Below, in pieces: positions 1-6,452 of a stretch of DNA of 8,265 bases. Both the position numbers and the translations under genes were made by a program. Every line of letters starts with the position of its first letter. Within the stretch, counting starts at the first letter, position 1. Source of the DNA: Legionella sp. (GTDB lineage Bacteria; Pseudomonadota; Gammaproteobacteria; Legionellales; Legionellaceae); NCBI GenBank assembly GCA_003507515.1, contig DNVL01000059.1, positions 1 to 8,265 on the forward strand. The letters run 5' to 3'. The notes below the pieces were generated by a model. That model made no database searches. It was not told the DNA's origin and saw only the letters and a program-made list of their open reading frames with translations.

Positions 1-1
1 T

Positions 2-469
2 GCCGCGGGCATTTCTAATAGCAAGCTACGAGAAGCCGTGGTGTTGTTTACTCGGCGAATTGATTATTTGACTTGCTTGAAAGCGCGCGAAATGCGGGTT
101 GATTTGAATGGGAATCCTGTCGCGCAAGTGACAGAGGCCGAGGCATCGCTCGCGGCCGCTAAAATCAAAAAACGGGTTGAAAAAAGTGCTAAGAATGCAC
201 GAAAGAACGCCATCAGTCACCCGCCAGTGAAGCCGGCTAGCCAACGTCCATCAAGCCATCCTACCGCGTCCCCAGCAGCAGCGACTGATTTTTCTTCCTA
301 TTACCCTGAACGAGCGCCACTGTTTAGTATGCAAAACAGCACGACTTCTGTCGCCCGCGCAACCCCTGTAACGGTTACGCACAAACAGACACGACAGTAT
401 GATCCGGAGGCAGTAGCGCGTTTAAAAGAAAAGCTCGGGTTGTCACGCCCCACGGTAGACGTGACGTGA
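2..469 (+). CDS. ProQ/FinO-domain RNA chaperone, 5'-truncated by the window edge
   Basis: The reading frame is open from base 2 to the TGA at 467-469, giving the last 155 residues of a protein that begins outside the window. The first ~60 residues match the second half of the ProQ/FinO domain. They carry SKLREAVVLFTRRIDYL (E. coli ProQ: TQLRSALRLYTSSWRYL) and then RVDLNGNPVAQVTEAEA (ProQ: RVDLDGNPCGELDEQHV). Family members bind structured RNAs, especially 3' terminator-type hairpins, and chaperone sRNA-mRNA pairing; Legionella RocC, a competence repressor, belongs here. After the domain come a Lys/Ala-rich helix (KKRVEKSAKNARKNA), a Pro/Ser/Thr-rich linker and a short C-terminal helix (DPEAVARLKEKLGLSR). 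The ProQ C-terminal Tudor-like domain is absent, so this resembles the small RocC-like forms more than enterobacterial ProQ. A GTG at 38 would cut into the conserved domain and is not the start. The family call is secure; identity with RocC or ProQ is not established. Confidence 0.87.
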   Translation, partial: AAGISNSKLREAVVLFTRRIDYLTCLKAREMRVDLNGNPVAQVTEAEASLAAAKIKKRVEKSAKNARKNAISHPPVKPASQRPSSHPTASPAAATDFSSYYPERAPLFSMQNSTTSVARATPVTVTHKQTRQYDPEAVARLKEKLGLSRPTVDVT

Positions 470-495
470 GCCGGTCAAGAAAGTACCGTGCTCTC

Positions 496-1674
496 TTAAC
501 TGCCTGCCCTTGCTTCTAAAACAGCAACGGCGGGCAGTGTTCTTCCCTCCAAATATTCAAGAAAAGCACCTCCACCTGTAGAAATATAGGAGATTTGATC
601 GGTCAGATCATATTGGTCAATGGCAGCCAAGGTATCTCCGCCGCCGGCAATGCTGAATGCATCGCTGTTGGCGATTGCAATCGCAAGCGCTCGCGTCCCA
701 TAAGAGAACTGTGGAAATTCAAACACGCCCACAGGACCGTTCCATATGATGGTTTTGGCATGCGCCAAAATATCCAAATAACGCGCAACCGTTTCAGGCC
801 CAATGTCCATGATCATGTCGTCTTTGGCGACGTTCGTGAGCGATTTATTATACGCAGGACACGTGTCATTGAACGATTTTCCGACGACCACATCGGACGG
901 GAGAGGAATTTGACAACCCGCAACCGCCGCCAATGCAAGGATTGATCGTGCCTCATCCAACAGATTTCTTTCATGCAAAGAGACGCCAATTTCGTTGCCC
1001 TGTGCTTTTAGAAACGTGTTCGCAATCCCGCCGCCCGGTATCAGCACATCGACCCTCCCAACCAATTGTTTCAGCAGGGATAATTTAGACGATACTTTAG
1101 CCCCCCCTACAACCGCAACAATGGGTTTCGCAGGCGCTTTTAGAACGTGTGAAAGTGCCGTCAACTCACGAACGAGTAAGGGTCCTGCCGCCGCAATGGG
1201 GGCATAGTTCGCAACGCCACAGGTGGACGCTTGCGCACGATGTGCGGTACCAAAGGCATCCATAACAAAAACATCACAAAGCGAAGCCAATTGCTTTGCA
1301 AGCGTGCTGTCATTCGCTTTTTCGCCTACATTAAACCGTACGTTTTCGCAAAGCACCAATTCGCCCGGTGCAACGGTAACACCATCCAAATAATCGCTAG
1401 CAAAATGCACAGGATATGCCAGGTGGGCTTTTAAATAATCGACCAGTGGCGCTAAAGAATACCGTTGTTCGAATAACCCTTCATCCGGACGCCCAAGATG
1501 CGATAGAACAATAACTGCAGCCCCCGCTTGCAAGGCCATACGCAAGGTCGGCAAGGCGGCTTGTAGGCGTTGATCGCTTGTAATAATGCCATCAAAAATT
1601 GGCACATTTAAATCTTCGCGAATCAGTACGCGCTTTCCCCGCAGATCCAAATCGCTCATTTTGACAAGATTCAT
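496..1674 (-). CDS. pgk: Phosphoglycerate kinase
   Basis: A 392-residue protein of normal length for bacterial PGK. It interconverts 1,3-bisphosphoglycerate + ADP and 3-phosphoglycerate + ATP in the cytosol (glycolysis and gluconeogenesis). Visible in order: the PGK signature RxDLNVP (R19, D21, N23), the substrate-binding SHLGRP at 58-63, ENVRFN with R113, DAFGTAHR from 139, GGAKVSSK at 190-197, the nucleotide-site stretch WNGPVGVFE at 311-319, GGGDT at 344-348 and STGGGA near the C-terminus. No key residue is missing. The N-terminus [11 protein letters not shown] aligns residue for residue with E. coli MSVIKMTDLDL, which supports this ATG over the internal Met6. It is the last gene of the tkt-gap-pgk block, 9 nt after gap. 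The gene converges on the proQ-like gene, and no pyk or fba follows it, unlike glycolytic clusters recalled from Legionella and Coxiella. Confidence 0.98.
   Translation of the reverse strand: MNLVKMSDLDLRGKRVLIREDLNVPIFDGIITSDQRLQAALPTLRMALQAGAAVIVLSHLGRPDEGLFEQRYSLAPLVDYLKAHLAYPVHFASDYLDGVTVAPGELVLCENVRFNVGEKANDSTLAKQLASLCDVFVMDAFGTAHRAQASTCGVANYAPIAAAGPLLVRELTALSHVLKAPAKPIVAVVGGAKVSSKLSLLKQLVGRVDVLIPGGGIANTFLKAQGNEIGVSLHERNLLDEARSILALAAVAGCQIPLPSDVVVGKSFNDTCPAYNKSLTNVAKDDMIMDIGPETVARYLDILAHAKTIIWNGPVGVFEFPQFSYGTRALAIAIANSDAFSIAGGGDTLAAIDQYDLTDQISYISTGGGAFLEYLEGRTLPAVAVLEARAGS
500..544 (+). terminator. Candidate intrinsic terminator of the proQ-like gene, inside the 3' end of pgk
   Basis: Bases 500-513 (CTGCCTGCCCTTGC) pair with 524-537 (GCAACGGCGGGCAG) as a 14-bp stem with one T.G wobble and one C.C mismatch around a 10-base loop. 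On the plus strand the stem is followed by TGTTCTT, a moderate U-rich tail. It lies 31 bases after the proQ-like stop codon. In minus-strand RNA the wobble becomes an A.C mismatch and the 3' flank is not U-rich, so it should work mainly on plus-strand transcripts. It is embedded in the last pgk codons, so coding constraint could produce part of the pairing. No other terminator is seen between the convergent genes. Confidence 0.5.
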
Positions 1675-1680
1675 GGTTGT

Positions 1681-1685
1681 TCCTT
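1681..1685 (-). promoter_or_regulatory. pgk ribosome-binding site overlapping the gap stop codon
   Basis: On the minus strand AAGGA stands 6 nt before the pgk ATG. Its first two bases belong to the TAA stop of gap (1684-1686). Ribosomes ending gap therefore finish on the pgk Shine-Dalgarno site, an arrangement that usually means co-transcription and translational coupling. Confidence 0.75.
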
Positions 1686-2676
1686 AAAGGTTCATCATGT
1701 GATTCGCTGTATCGAGCATCCGATTAGAGAAGCCCCATTCGTTATCGTACCAGGCAACGACTTTCACTAAATTGCCCAATACTTTTGTTTGTGTCGTATC
1801 AAACACTGCAGATGCAGGGTAATGGTTAAAATCGCATGAGACCAGTGGCTCGTCATTGATATGCAAGACATCGCTCTGAGCACGGCGCATAATATCATTG
1901 ACTTCCTTAACGGTTGTGGGTCGCATGGCAATGAAGGTTAAATCAATCGCAGACACATTCAATGTAGGCACACGCATCGCGAAACCATCGAGTCTACCAG
2001 CCAATTCAGGCAAGACCAAGCCCACGGCGATTGCAGCCCCTGTTTTAGTCGGAATGATGGATTGAGTGGCAGATCGTGCGCGGTGTAGATCAATATGACT
2101 GCCATCTAGTAGCATTTGATCTTTAGTGTAGGAATGAATGGTATTCAATAACCCATGCTCAATGCCAATGGCATCATGCAGCGGTTTGACAACCGGTGCT
2201 AGGCAATTCGTGGTACAGGAAGCGTTCGATACAATAACGTCGGATGCATTGAGTATTTGGTGATTCACACCATACACAATGGTGGCATCTGCATCCTTTC
2301 CGGGGGCCGATATCAATACCTTTTTAGCACCCGCGTGGAGATGCGCCATGGCAGCATCCCGTTGTGTAAATCGACCGGTGCATTCAAATACCAGGTCAAT
2401 ACCCAACTCACCCCAAGGCAATGCTGCAGGATTGCGGTCTGACGTCACAAGAATAGAATGTCCATCCACAATCACGTGCTGGCCGTCTACATCAACCTGG
2501 CTGTGAAAACGCCCATGTGTCGAGTCATAACGGGTTAAGTGAGCCGTGGTGCGAATGCCTGAGAGATCATTGATGGCCACCACATCAAAGTCTTGTTGGC
2601 GCTGGTTTTCAAAAATGGACCGCAAAATACAGCGACCAATGCGACCATACCCATTAATTGCAACACGAATTGTCAT
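1684..2676 (-). CDS. gap: Glyceraldehyde-3-phosphate dehydrogenase, type I
   Basis: A 330-residue protein, the usual GAPDH length. It oxidises glyceraldehyde-3-phosphate with phosphate and NAD(P)+ to 1,3-bisphosphoglycerate, acting in the cytosol as a tetramer. The Rossmann fold opens with INGYGRIGR at 7-15 and VVAIND at 32-37. The active site SNASCTTNC carries the catalytic Cys154, and His181 lies in HSYT. The C-terminal [12 protein letters not shown] is intact. Asp37 followed by Leu38 is typical of NAD-using enzymes. The pair after LLD, however, is Gly192-Ser193 instead of the Leu-Pro of classical NAD-specific GAPDH, so cofactor preference is open. HSYT and TKTGAA favour GAPDH over erythrose-4-phosphate dehydrogenase (Epd has HSAM and lacks TGAA). 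The ATG overlaps the tkt stop codon by 4 nt, and the gene is 9 nt from pgk, so it is the middle gene of one transcription unit. Confidence 0.97.
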   Translation of the reverse strand: MTIRVAINGYGRIGRCILRSIFENQRQQDFDVVAINDLSGIRTTAHLTRYDSTHGRFHSQVDVDGQHVIVDGHSILVTSDRNPAALPWGELGIDLVFECTGRFTQRDAAMAHLHAGAKKVLISAPGKDADATIVYGVNHQILNASDVIVSNASCTTNCLAPVVKPLHDAIGIEHGLLNTIHSYTKDQMLLDGSHIDLHRARSATQSIIPTKTGAAIAVGLVLPELAGRLDGFAMRVPTLNVSAIDLTFIAMRPTTVKEVNDIMRRAQSDVLHINDEPLVSCDFNHYPASAVFDTTQTKVLGNLVKVVAWYDNEWGFSNRMLDTANHMMNL

Positions 2677-4688
2677 ACCACCTCTCCAACTTTTTTATGA
2701 AGTAATGCATGCAAGGCGGTAACCACATGGGTCACCGTGATCCCAAATGCTGAATAAATATCTTCTGCCGGGGCTGAAAGACCAAATTGATCAACCCCAA
2801 GCACAACCCCATCGAGCCCGACAAAACGATACCAATAAGCACTGGCGGCGGCTTCAATGGCCACGCGTGCACGCATCGCATGGGGCAACACGTGTTCTTG
2901 ATAAGCTGCATCTTGTGCTAAAAAACGCTCCGCACAAGGCATTGAAACAACCCGCACATGCATGCCTTGTGCCTTGGCCTGAAGCGCACCGCCAAGGGCT
3001 ATATGCACTTCCGAACCGGTTGCAATCAGAATGGCATCTGGTGTTTGCTCGCAATCGTAGAGGATATAACCACCCCGGCTAATCAACAACGCATCATCAG
3101 GCGAATGGGTTAAAGCCGGCACATCTTGCCGCGATAATAAGATACAGGATGGGCCATTGTGCTGCTCTATCGCTTGTTGCCAAGCCACAGCGGTCTCGAT
3201 GAGATCTGCAGGTCTCCAAACGTGCATATTGGGCGTCATCCGCAGCATGGCTGCATGCTCAACGGGTTGATGCGTTGGACCATCCCCACCTAAACCAATG
3301 GAATCATGCGTATACACAAAGATCACGCGTTGCTTCATCAGAGCACTTAAACGCACCGCGTTACGAGCATAATCTGAAAACACCAAAAACGTGCCACCAT
3401 AAGGAATAAAGCCCCCATGCAGTGCTAACCCATTCATCATAGCCGACATGCCAAACTCGCGCACCCCATAATGAATATAATTGCCATTGAAGTGATCATG
3501 GATTAACGCGCGACTCCCAGACCAATTGGTGTTGTTAGAACCGGTGAGATCGGCTGAACCACCCAGCATTTCGGGTAAGATAGCAGCATAATATTCCAAA
3601 CAGTGCTGCGAGGCTTTGCGTGTGGCCATGGCCTTTTTGTTTTGTAAGCACTCGGCAATAAATGCACTTGAATGCACGGGCCATGCATCGGGCAAATCAC
3701 CATTCACGCGTCGTAAAAATTCATGGTAATCATCCGGGCGTCGCTGTTGGTAGGCATGGCACTGTTGCAAACATTGCTGCTCATCATACTGTCCTTGCTC
3801 CACGTGATTCCAGGCCGCATAAAGCGTATCTGGAATCACAAAAGCAGGATAAGGCCAATTCAACTGCGTGCGCATCTGTTGAATATCGGTAGCCCCTAAA
3901 GGGGCACCATGCACTTTTTCCGTGCCTGCACAGGCCGAGCCGAAGCCAATGGTTGTTTTACAAATGATAAGTGTCGGTTGATGGGTTTCGCGCAGCCCTT
4001 GGCGAATGGCCAGCTCGATAGCCATTGCATCATGGCCATCGATTGGACCGATAACTTGCCAGTGGTAAGCCCTGAAGCGTGCGGCGGTGTCATCGGTAAA
4101 CCAGGTGTCCACGTTGCCATCAATAGAGATGCCATTGTCATCATAAAAGACGATTAATTTCCCCAAACCGAGCGTGCCGGCGAGTGAACAGGCTTCATGC
4201 GAGATCCCTTCCATTAAACAACCATCCCCAACAAACGCATACGTGTGGTGATCAATGAGCATCGTTTCGTTGTCATTAAAATCAGCACTGAGCGTTTTTT
4301 CGGCAATGGCCATGCCAACAGCATTGGCAAGGCCCTGGCCCAAAGGGCCTGTTGTTGTTTCGACGCCTGGTGTATCGGTGCATTCAGGATGACCCGGTGT
4401 TTTGGAGTGCAATTGCCGATAGTGTTTGAGATCATCAATGGTTAACGCATATCCAGTCAAATGCAACAATGAATACAACAACATGGCGCCGTGCCCATTG
4501 GATAACACAAATCGGTCACGATTAAACCATTTGGGATTCAGAGGATTGTGTTTTAAAAACTTGGTCCACAAAACAGTCGCAATATCCGCCATGCCCAGGG
4601 GCATCCCCGGATGCCCTGATTGCGCCCGCTCCACCGCGTCGATGCTTAAAAAACGGATAGCATGCGCTAACATCTGGCTATCTACCAT
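2673..4688 (-). CDS. tkt: Transketolase
   Basis: A 671-residue full-length transketolase, close to E. coli TktA (~663). It moves two-carbon ketol units between sugar phosphates in the non-oxidative pentose phosphate pathway, using thiamine diphosphate (ThDP) and a divalent metal, as a cytosolic homodimer. The N-terminal ThDP domain has [11 protein letters not shown] (His26), NGHG (His66), TPGHPE (His100), and the ThDP/metal motif GDG at 154-156 with DDN at 183-185. His260 is in VHGAPLG. The middle domain has [10 protein letters not shown], and HYGVREFGM carries Glu411, the residue that activates the ThDP aminopyrimidine. It continues with [17 protein letters not shown] (His473). The C-terminal domain holds IATGSEV. 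No catalytic residue is missing. The start aligns with TktA (MSSRKELANAIRALSMDAV), although only a weak GAGA ribosome-binding site precedes it. First gene of the tkt-gap-pgk block; product glyceraldehyde-3-phosphate feeds the next enzyme. Confidence 0.98.
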   Translation of the reverse strand: MVDSQMLAHAIRFLSIDAVERAQSGHPGMPLGMADIATVLWTKFLKHNPLNPKWFNRDRFVLSNGHGAMLLYSLLHLTGYALTIDDLKHYRQLHSKTPGHPECTDTPGVETTTGPLGQGLANAVGMAIAEKTLSADFNDNETMLIDHHTYAFVGDGCLMEGISHEACSLAGTLGLGKLIVFYDDNGISIDGNVDTWFTDDTAARFRAYHWQVIGPIDGHDAMAIELAIRQGLRETHQPTLIICKTTIGFGSACAGTEKVHGAPLGATDIQQMRTQLNWPYPAFVIPDTLYAAWNHVEQGQYDEQQCLQQCHAYQQRRPDDYHEFLRRVNGDLPDAWPVHSSAFIAECLQNKKAMATRKASQHCLEYYAAILPEMLGGSADLTGSNNTNWSGSRALIHDHFNGNYIHYGVREFGMSAMMNGLALHGGFIPYGGTFLVFSDYARNAVRLSALMKQRVIFVYTHDSIGLGGDGPTHQPVEHAAMLRMTPNMHVWRPADLIETAVAWQQAIEQHNGPSCILLSRQDVPALTHSPDDALLISRGGYILYDCEQTPDAILIATGSEVHIALGGALQAKAQGMHVRVVSMPCAERFLAQDAAYQEHVLPHAMRARVAIEAAASAYWYRFVGLDGVVLGVDQFGLSAPAEDIYSAFGITVTHVVTALHALLHKKVGEVV
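2681..2687 (-). promoter_or_regulatory. gap ribosome-binding site within the tkt 3' end
   Basis: GGAGAGG on the minus strand lies 4 nt before the gap ATG at 2674-2676 (7 nt counting from GGAG). It is built from the last tkt codons (Gly-Glu-Val-Val). The gap ATG and the tkt TGA share the bases ATGA at 2673-2676, so gap translation is probably coupled to tkt. The strong site confirms this start. Confidence 0.75.
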
Positions 4689-4718
4689 GCGATTTCTCGT
4701 GCTATAAACAAGGGCGCT

Positions 4719-4747
4719 ATTGTCGCTCAGATGCGTGTTTTCAGCAA
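4719..4747 (-). promoter_or_regulatory. Possible sigma-70-type promoter for tkt-gap-pgk
   Basis: On the minus strand TTGCTG (4742-4747) and GACAAT (4719-4724) are separated by exactly 17 bp and lie upstream of the tkt ATG. The match to TTGACA/TATAAT is partial (four of six at -10), so this is only a candidate. A promoter for the divergent tkt block must nevertheless lie in this 180-base gap or inside the next gene. Confidence 0.3.
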
Positions 4748-4800
4748 GTTGGGATTATTGATAACGCGTCACCCTCGATCACCACTTAGGTCTCGCATTG

Positions 4801-4850
4801 TTGATGTGCGAAAATTTACTCTTTGTATATATTATGATAATATGGTGTAT
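4801..4850 (+). promoter_or_regulatory. AT-rich probable promoter region of the membrane-protein gene
   Basis: This stretch is far more AT-rich than the surrounding genes. It holds several overlapping -10-like hexamers: TATATA at 4826-4831 and GATAAT at 4836-4841. Upstream elements resembling -35 boxes are TTGATG at 4801-4806 and TTTACT at 4815-4820. No pair combines a perfect match with ideal spacing (19 bp and 15 bp respectively), so the exact promoter cannot be fixed. No direct repeat resembling a PmrA box (spaced TTAAT-type motifs) was seen. Confidence 0.35.
4829..4843. repeat. Perfect 15-bp palindrome in the divergent intergenic region
   Basis: ATATTATGATAATAT is a perfect 7-1-7 inverted repeat. 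It overlaps the candidate -10 hexamers of the downstream membrane-protein gene, and lies ~140 bp upstream of tkt on the other strand. Its size and position fit an operator for a dimeric regulator. AT-rich promoters do produce such palindromes by chance, so the repeat is certain but the function is not. Confidence 0.6.
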
Positions 4851-4865
4851 TATTCCCTGGATTAA

Positions 4866-4869
4866 TGAG
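4866..4869 (+). promoter_or_regulatory. Weak ribosome-binding site favouring the ATG at 4875
   Basis: TGAG ends 5 nt before the ATG at 4875. The competing GTG start at 4869 shares its first base with this site and has only TGGA 7 nt upstream. Codon type and spacing favour 4875 modestly; both starts are in the same frame and differ by two residues. Confidence 0.4.
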
Positions 4870-4874
4870 TGCCC

Positions 4875-6425
4875 ATGGCGATCGTTTTGCAGCGGTTACA
4901 ACATGTCTTAAATAAACAACAAGACAATACAACAGATGGTCCTGCATCGGGTCCTGCATCGTTAACAGGACACATCGACTCACCAGCAGGCTATTCTAAA
5001 GCTTCAGCAAAGACTATTTTCAAACTATTGGTGGAAGAAGATGCCTCACTGGTGCTTGAATACAACATGCTTCGCTTGCTGTTACAGGAGACGTTGATCG
5101 CCTGGAAAGCCGCAGAACAGGGTTCAGAGCAAAAACAAGCACTGGAAAATGATACCATTCATTTGGTAAGGGAAGCGCTTCACTTATCCACATTGCTGGA
5201 CGAAAAATATTGCCACTATATAAATGATCGGCCCAATTTACGAAAGGCAACCCTTGAAAACCATCATACGCTATACCGGCGCTGGTTGCATGTGCATGTG
5301 AACCACGTACTTTTGCAGGGCTGTCAGAACCCACCAAAGGTAGATATGCCCTTTGCTGATGAAATACGGAGTATCTTCGAGCGGAGCAATCCCTATCGAC
5401 TAGGCGCATTACGTACGCGCCGTTTGTTGATTGCCTTGATTCCCATTTTGAATCAATTTGAGCAATATGGCCCATGGATCCGTTGGCTGGATGGTTTTGC
5501 CGCCCCTGCCTTTTCCTATATTAACCTTCTGTTTTTTTTGCCTCGGCTCATGCTGAATACCTATACGCTCGGTTCGCACTGGATTGAGAACGCCTCGATG
5601 AGCCCTGAAGAGCGGTCGTTAGGCGCAACGGCTCGTTTTAATGCACAATGGGATCGCCTGTGGCCTAACCTCACGAATGATATTGCTTGGGCTACAAATG
5701 CCGCCTTGGTTTTTTTTGTATTCACTGGAGCCTTGCAGCCCTATGGTGTTTATTTAGGTCTGGGTTCGCAGCTACATGACTTATTACTATCGAGTTTACG
5801 CGGGTATCAGGAGATGTGCCGTTTATATGATTTGGCACAGCAATACCAGGCCCTGCACGAGGAACAGCCAGGCAATGCGCAAATAACGGCGGACTTATCC
5901 TTGTTACATAAACGCATCAACGCTGAAGAAATGCTCTTGCTGGTCTCCATCACGAATTTTTCAGTGTTGTTTTTTGTAGCTATTCTAGCGTTTCCATCCA
6001 TTGCCGCCTTGAGCCCATGGGTACCCGTGGTGGGCGCAGGCATGTCTGTTATCATCACGATTTTCAATTTTGGAGGCCGCAGTTATTTAACGCCAGCAGG
6101 TGCTATGAAGGTGGATAATTTGCTGACATGTGACATCCAGGCAGAAGCCCCGGTGGTCCGACGAAACCTGACCGCACAGAGCAGTAGGAGCAGCAGTTGT
6201 TTGCTATCCGATTACCCATCGAGTTTTATTTCTAACCCCCCTCGAAGATGTTCGTCCACACCTCAACTTCGTGTGTCTCCTCTCACCATCTCCACAGCAT
6301 TCAGCCATGGGCTTTTTCCGCGCAGTCCATCCCCCAAAAAAGAGGCCATACTGGCAAGCACATCTCGAGACGATTTTTTTTTTAGAGAGATAGATGGCAA
6401 CTCTAGCACAAGTGTTAAACTGTGA
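4875..6425 (+). CDS. Unrecognised multi-pass membrane protein, candidate secreted effector
   Basis: I cannot name this 516-residue protein (518 from the GTG at 4869). Residues 1-180 are soluble, mostly helical and rich in Leu, His and Glu, after a low-complexity GPASGPAS duplication near residue 22. Hydrophobic segments lie at about 206-227, 270-294, 353-378 and 379-400, with a shorter one near 183-195, suggesting four or more membrane spans and no signal peptide. Between them is a polar, tryptophan-containing stretch (MSPEERSLGATARFNAQWDRLWPNLTNDIAW, read in two pieces: 242-257 and 258-272). This pattern recalls a family of Legionella/Coxiella hypothetical membrane proteins, from memory and unverified. 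The last 82 residues form a hydrophilic tail with 21 serines, ending SVKL with Val at -3, as in many Dot/Icm substrates. Long T runs occur at 5532-5539, 5710-5717 and 6374-6383. It diverges from tkt and lies 27 nt before prlC, so both may share a transcript. The gene is credible; its function is unknown. Confidence 0.85.
   Translation: MAIVLQRLQHVLNKQQDNTTDGPASGPASLTGHIDSPAGYSKASAKTIFKLLVEEDASLVLEYNMLRLLLQETLIAWKAAEQGSEQKQALENDTIHLVREALHLSTLLDEKYCHYINDRPNLRKATLENHHTLYRRWLHVHVNHVLLQGCQNPPKVDMPFADEIRSIFERSNPYRLGALRTRRLLIALIPILNQFEQYGPWIRWLDGFAAPAFSYINLLFFLPRLMLNTYTLGSHWIENASMSPEERSLGATARFNAQWDRLWPNLTNDIAWATNAALVFFVFTGALQPYGVYLGLGSQLHDLLLSSLRGYQEMCRLYDLAQQYQALHEEQPGNAQITADLSLLHKRINAEEMLLLVSITNFSVLFFVAILAFPSIAALSPWVPVVGAGMSVIITIFNFGGRSYLTPAGAMKVDNLLTCDIQAEAPVVRRNLTAQSSRSSSCLLSDYPSSFISNPPRRCSSTPQLRVSPLTISTAFSHGLFPRSPSPKKEAILASTSRDDFFFREIDGNSSTSVKL
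4938..4961 (+). repeat. Perfect 12-bp tandem duplication, in frame
   Basis: GGTCCTGCATCG occurs twice back to back (4938-4949 and 4950-4961), encoding Gly-Pro-Ala-Ser twice in the N-terminal region of the membrane protein. The copies are identical at every base, including synonymous positions, so the duplication is recent or prone to copy-number change without breaking the frame. Confidence 0.85.
6374..6383 (+). repeat. T10 homopolymer near the 3' end of the membrane-protein gene
   Basis: Ten consecutive T bases encode the end of Asp500 plus Phe501-503. The reading frame needs exactly ten. Nine Ts lead to TAG after Leu-Glu-Arg, and eleven give TAG directly after the Phe codons. Either change removes the last dozen or so residues. 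Such tracts are known sites of replication and transcription slippage. Confidence 0.8.
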
Positions 6426-6428
6426 TTC

Positions 6429-6441
6429 TGATTTCAAATCA
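6429..6441. repeat. Short palindrome just upstream of prlC
   Basis: TGATTT-C-AAATCA is a perfect 6-1-6 inverted repeat ending two bases before the prlC ribosome-binding site. The single-base centre and lack of a T run argue against a terminator, so read-through from the membrane-protein gene into prlC is likely. It may be a chance palindrome. Confidence 0.4.
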
Positions 6442-6442
6442 A

Positions 6443-6448
6443 TGAGGA
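6443..6448 (+). promoter_or_regulatory. prlC ribosome-binding site
   Basis: TGAGGA stands 4 nt before the ATG at 6453, which is a little short but strong. It fixes the prlC start, and the encoded N-terminus then lines up with family members. Confidence 0.6.
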
Positions 6449-6452
6449 CATC

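Noticed and set aside
38..469. GTG at 38 as the start of the first gene
   Set aside because: The frame is open upstream to the window edge, and the residues before it (SKLREA) belong to the conserved ProQ/FinO domain, so the true start is outside the window.
595..945. Plus-strand open frame of 116 codons opposite pgk
   Set aside because: It lies wholly within pgk, which has every family motif; the predicted protein resembles nothing known to me.
1684..2676. Erythrose-4-phosphate dehydrogenase (epd) as the identity of the gap gene
   Set aside because: The sequence has HSYT and the TKTGAA loop of GAPDH, not the HSAM and altered loop of Epd, and a tkt neighbour alone does not decide it.
4865..4867. 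ATG at 4865 as a start for the membrane-protein gene
   Set aside because: It is in a different frame from the long open frame and leads to no substantial product.
4801..4868. PmrA-type regulatory box ahead of the candidate effector gene
   Set aside because: The region is AT-rich, but the spaced direct repeat expected of a PmrA box was not found.
5020..5475. Minus-strand open frame of 151 codons opposite the membrane-protein gene
   Set aside because: No recognisable domain or convincing ribosome-binding site, and the composition is that of a reverse-strand shadow of the longer plus-strand gene.
6429..6441. Palindrome before prlC read as a terminator separating it from the upstream gene
   Set aside because: The stem is six AT-rich pairs with a one-base centre and no T run follows, so it cannot form a credible intrinsic terminator.
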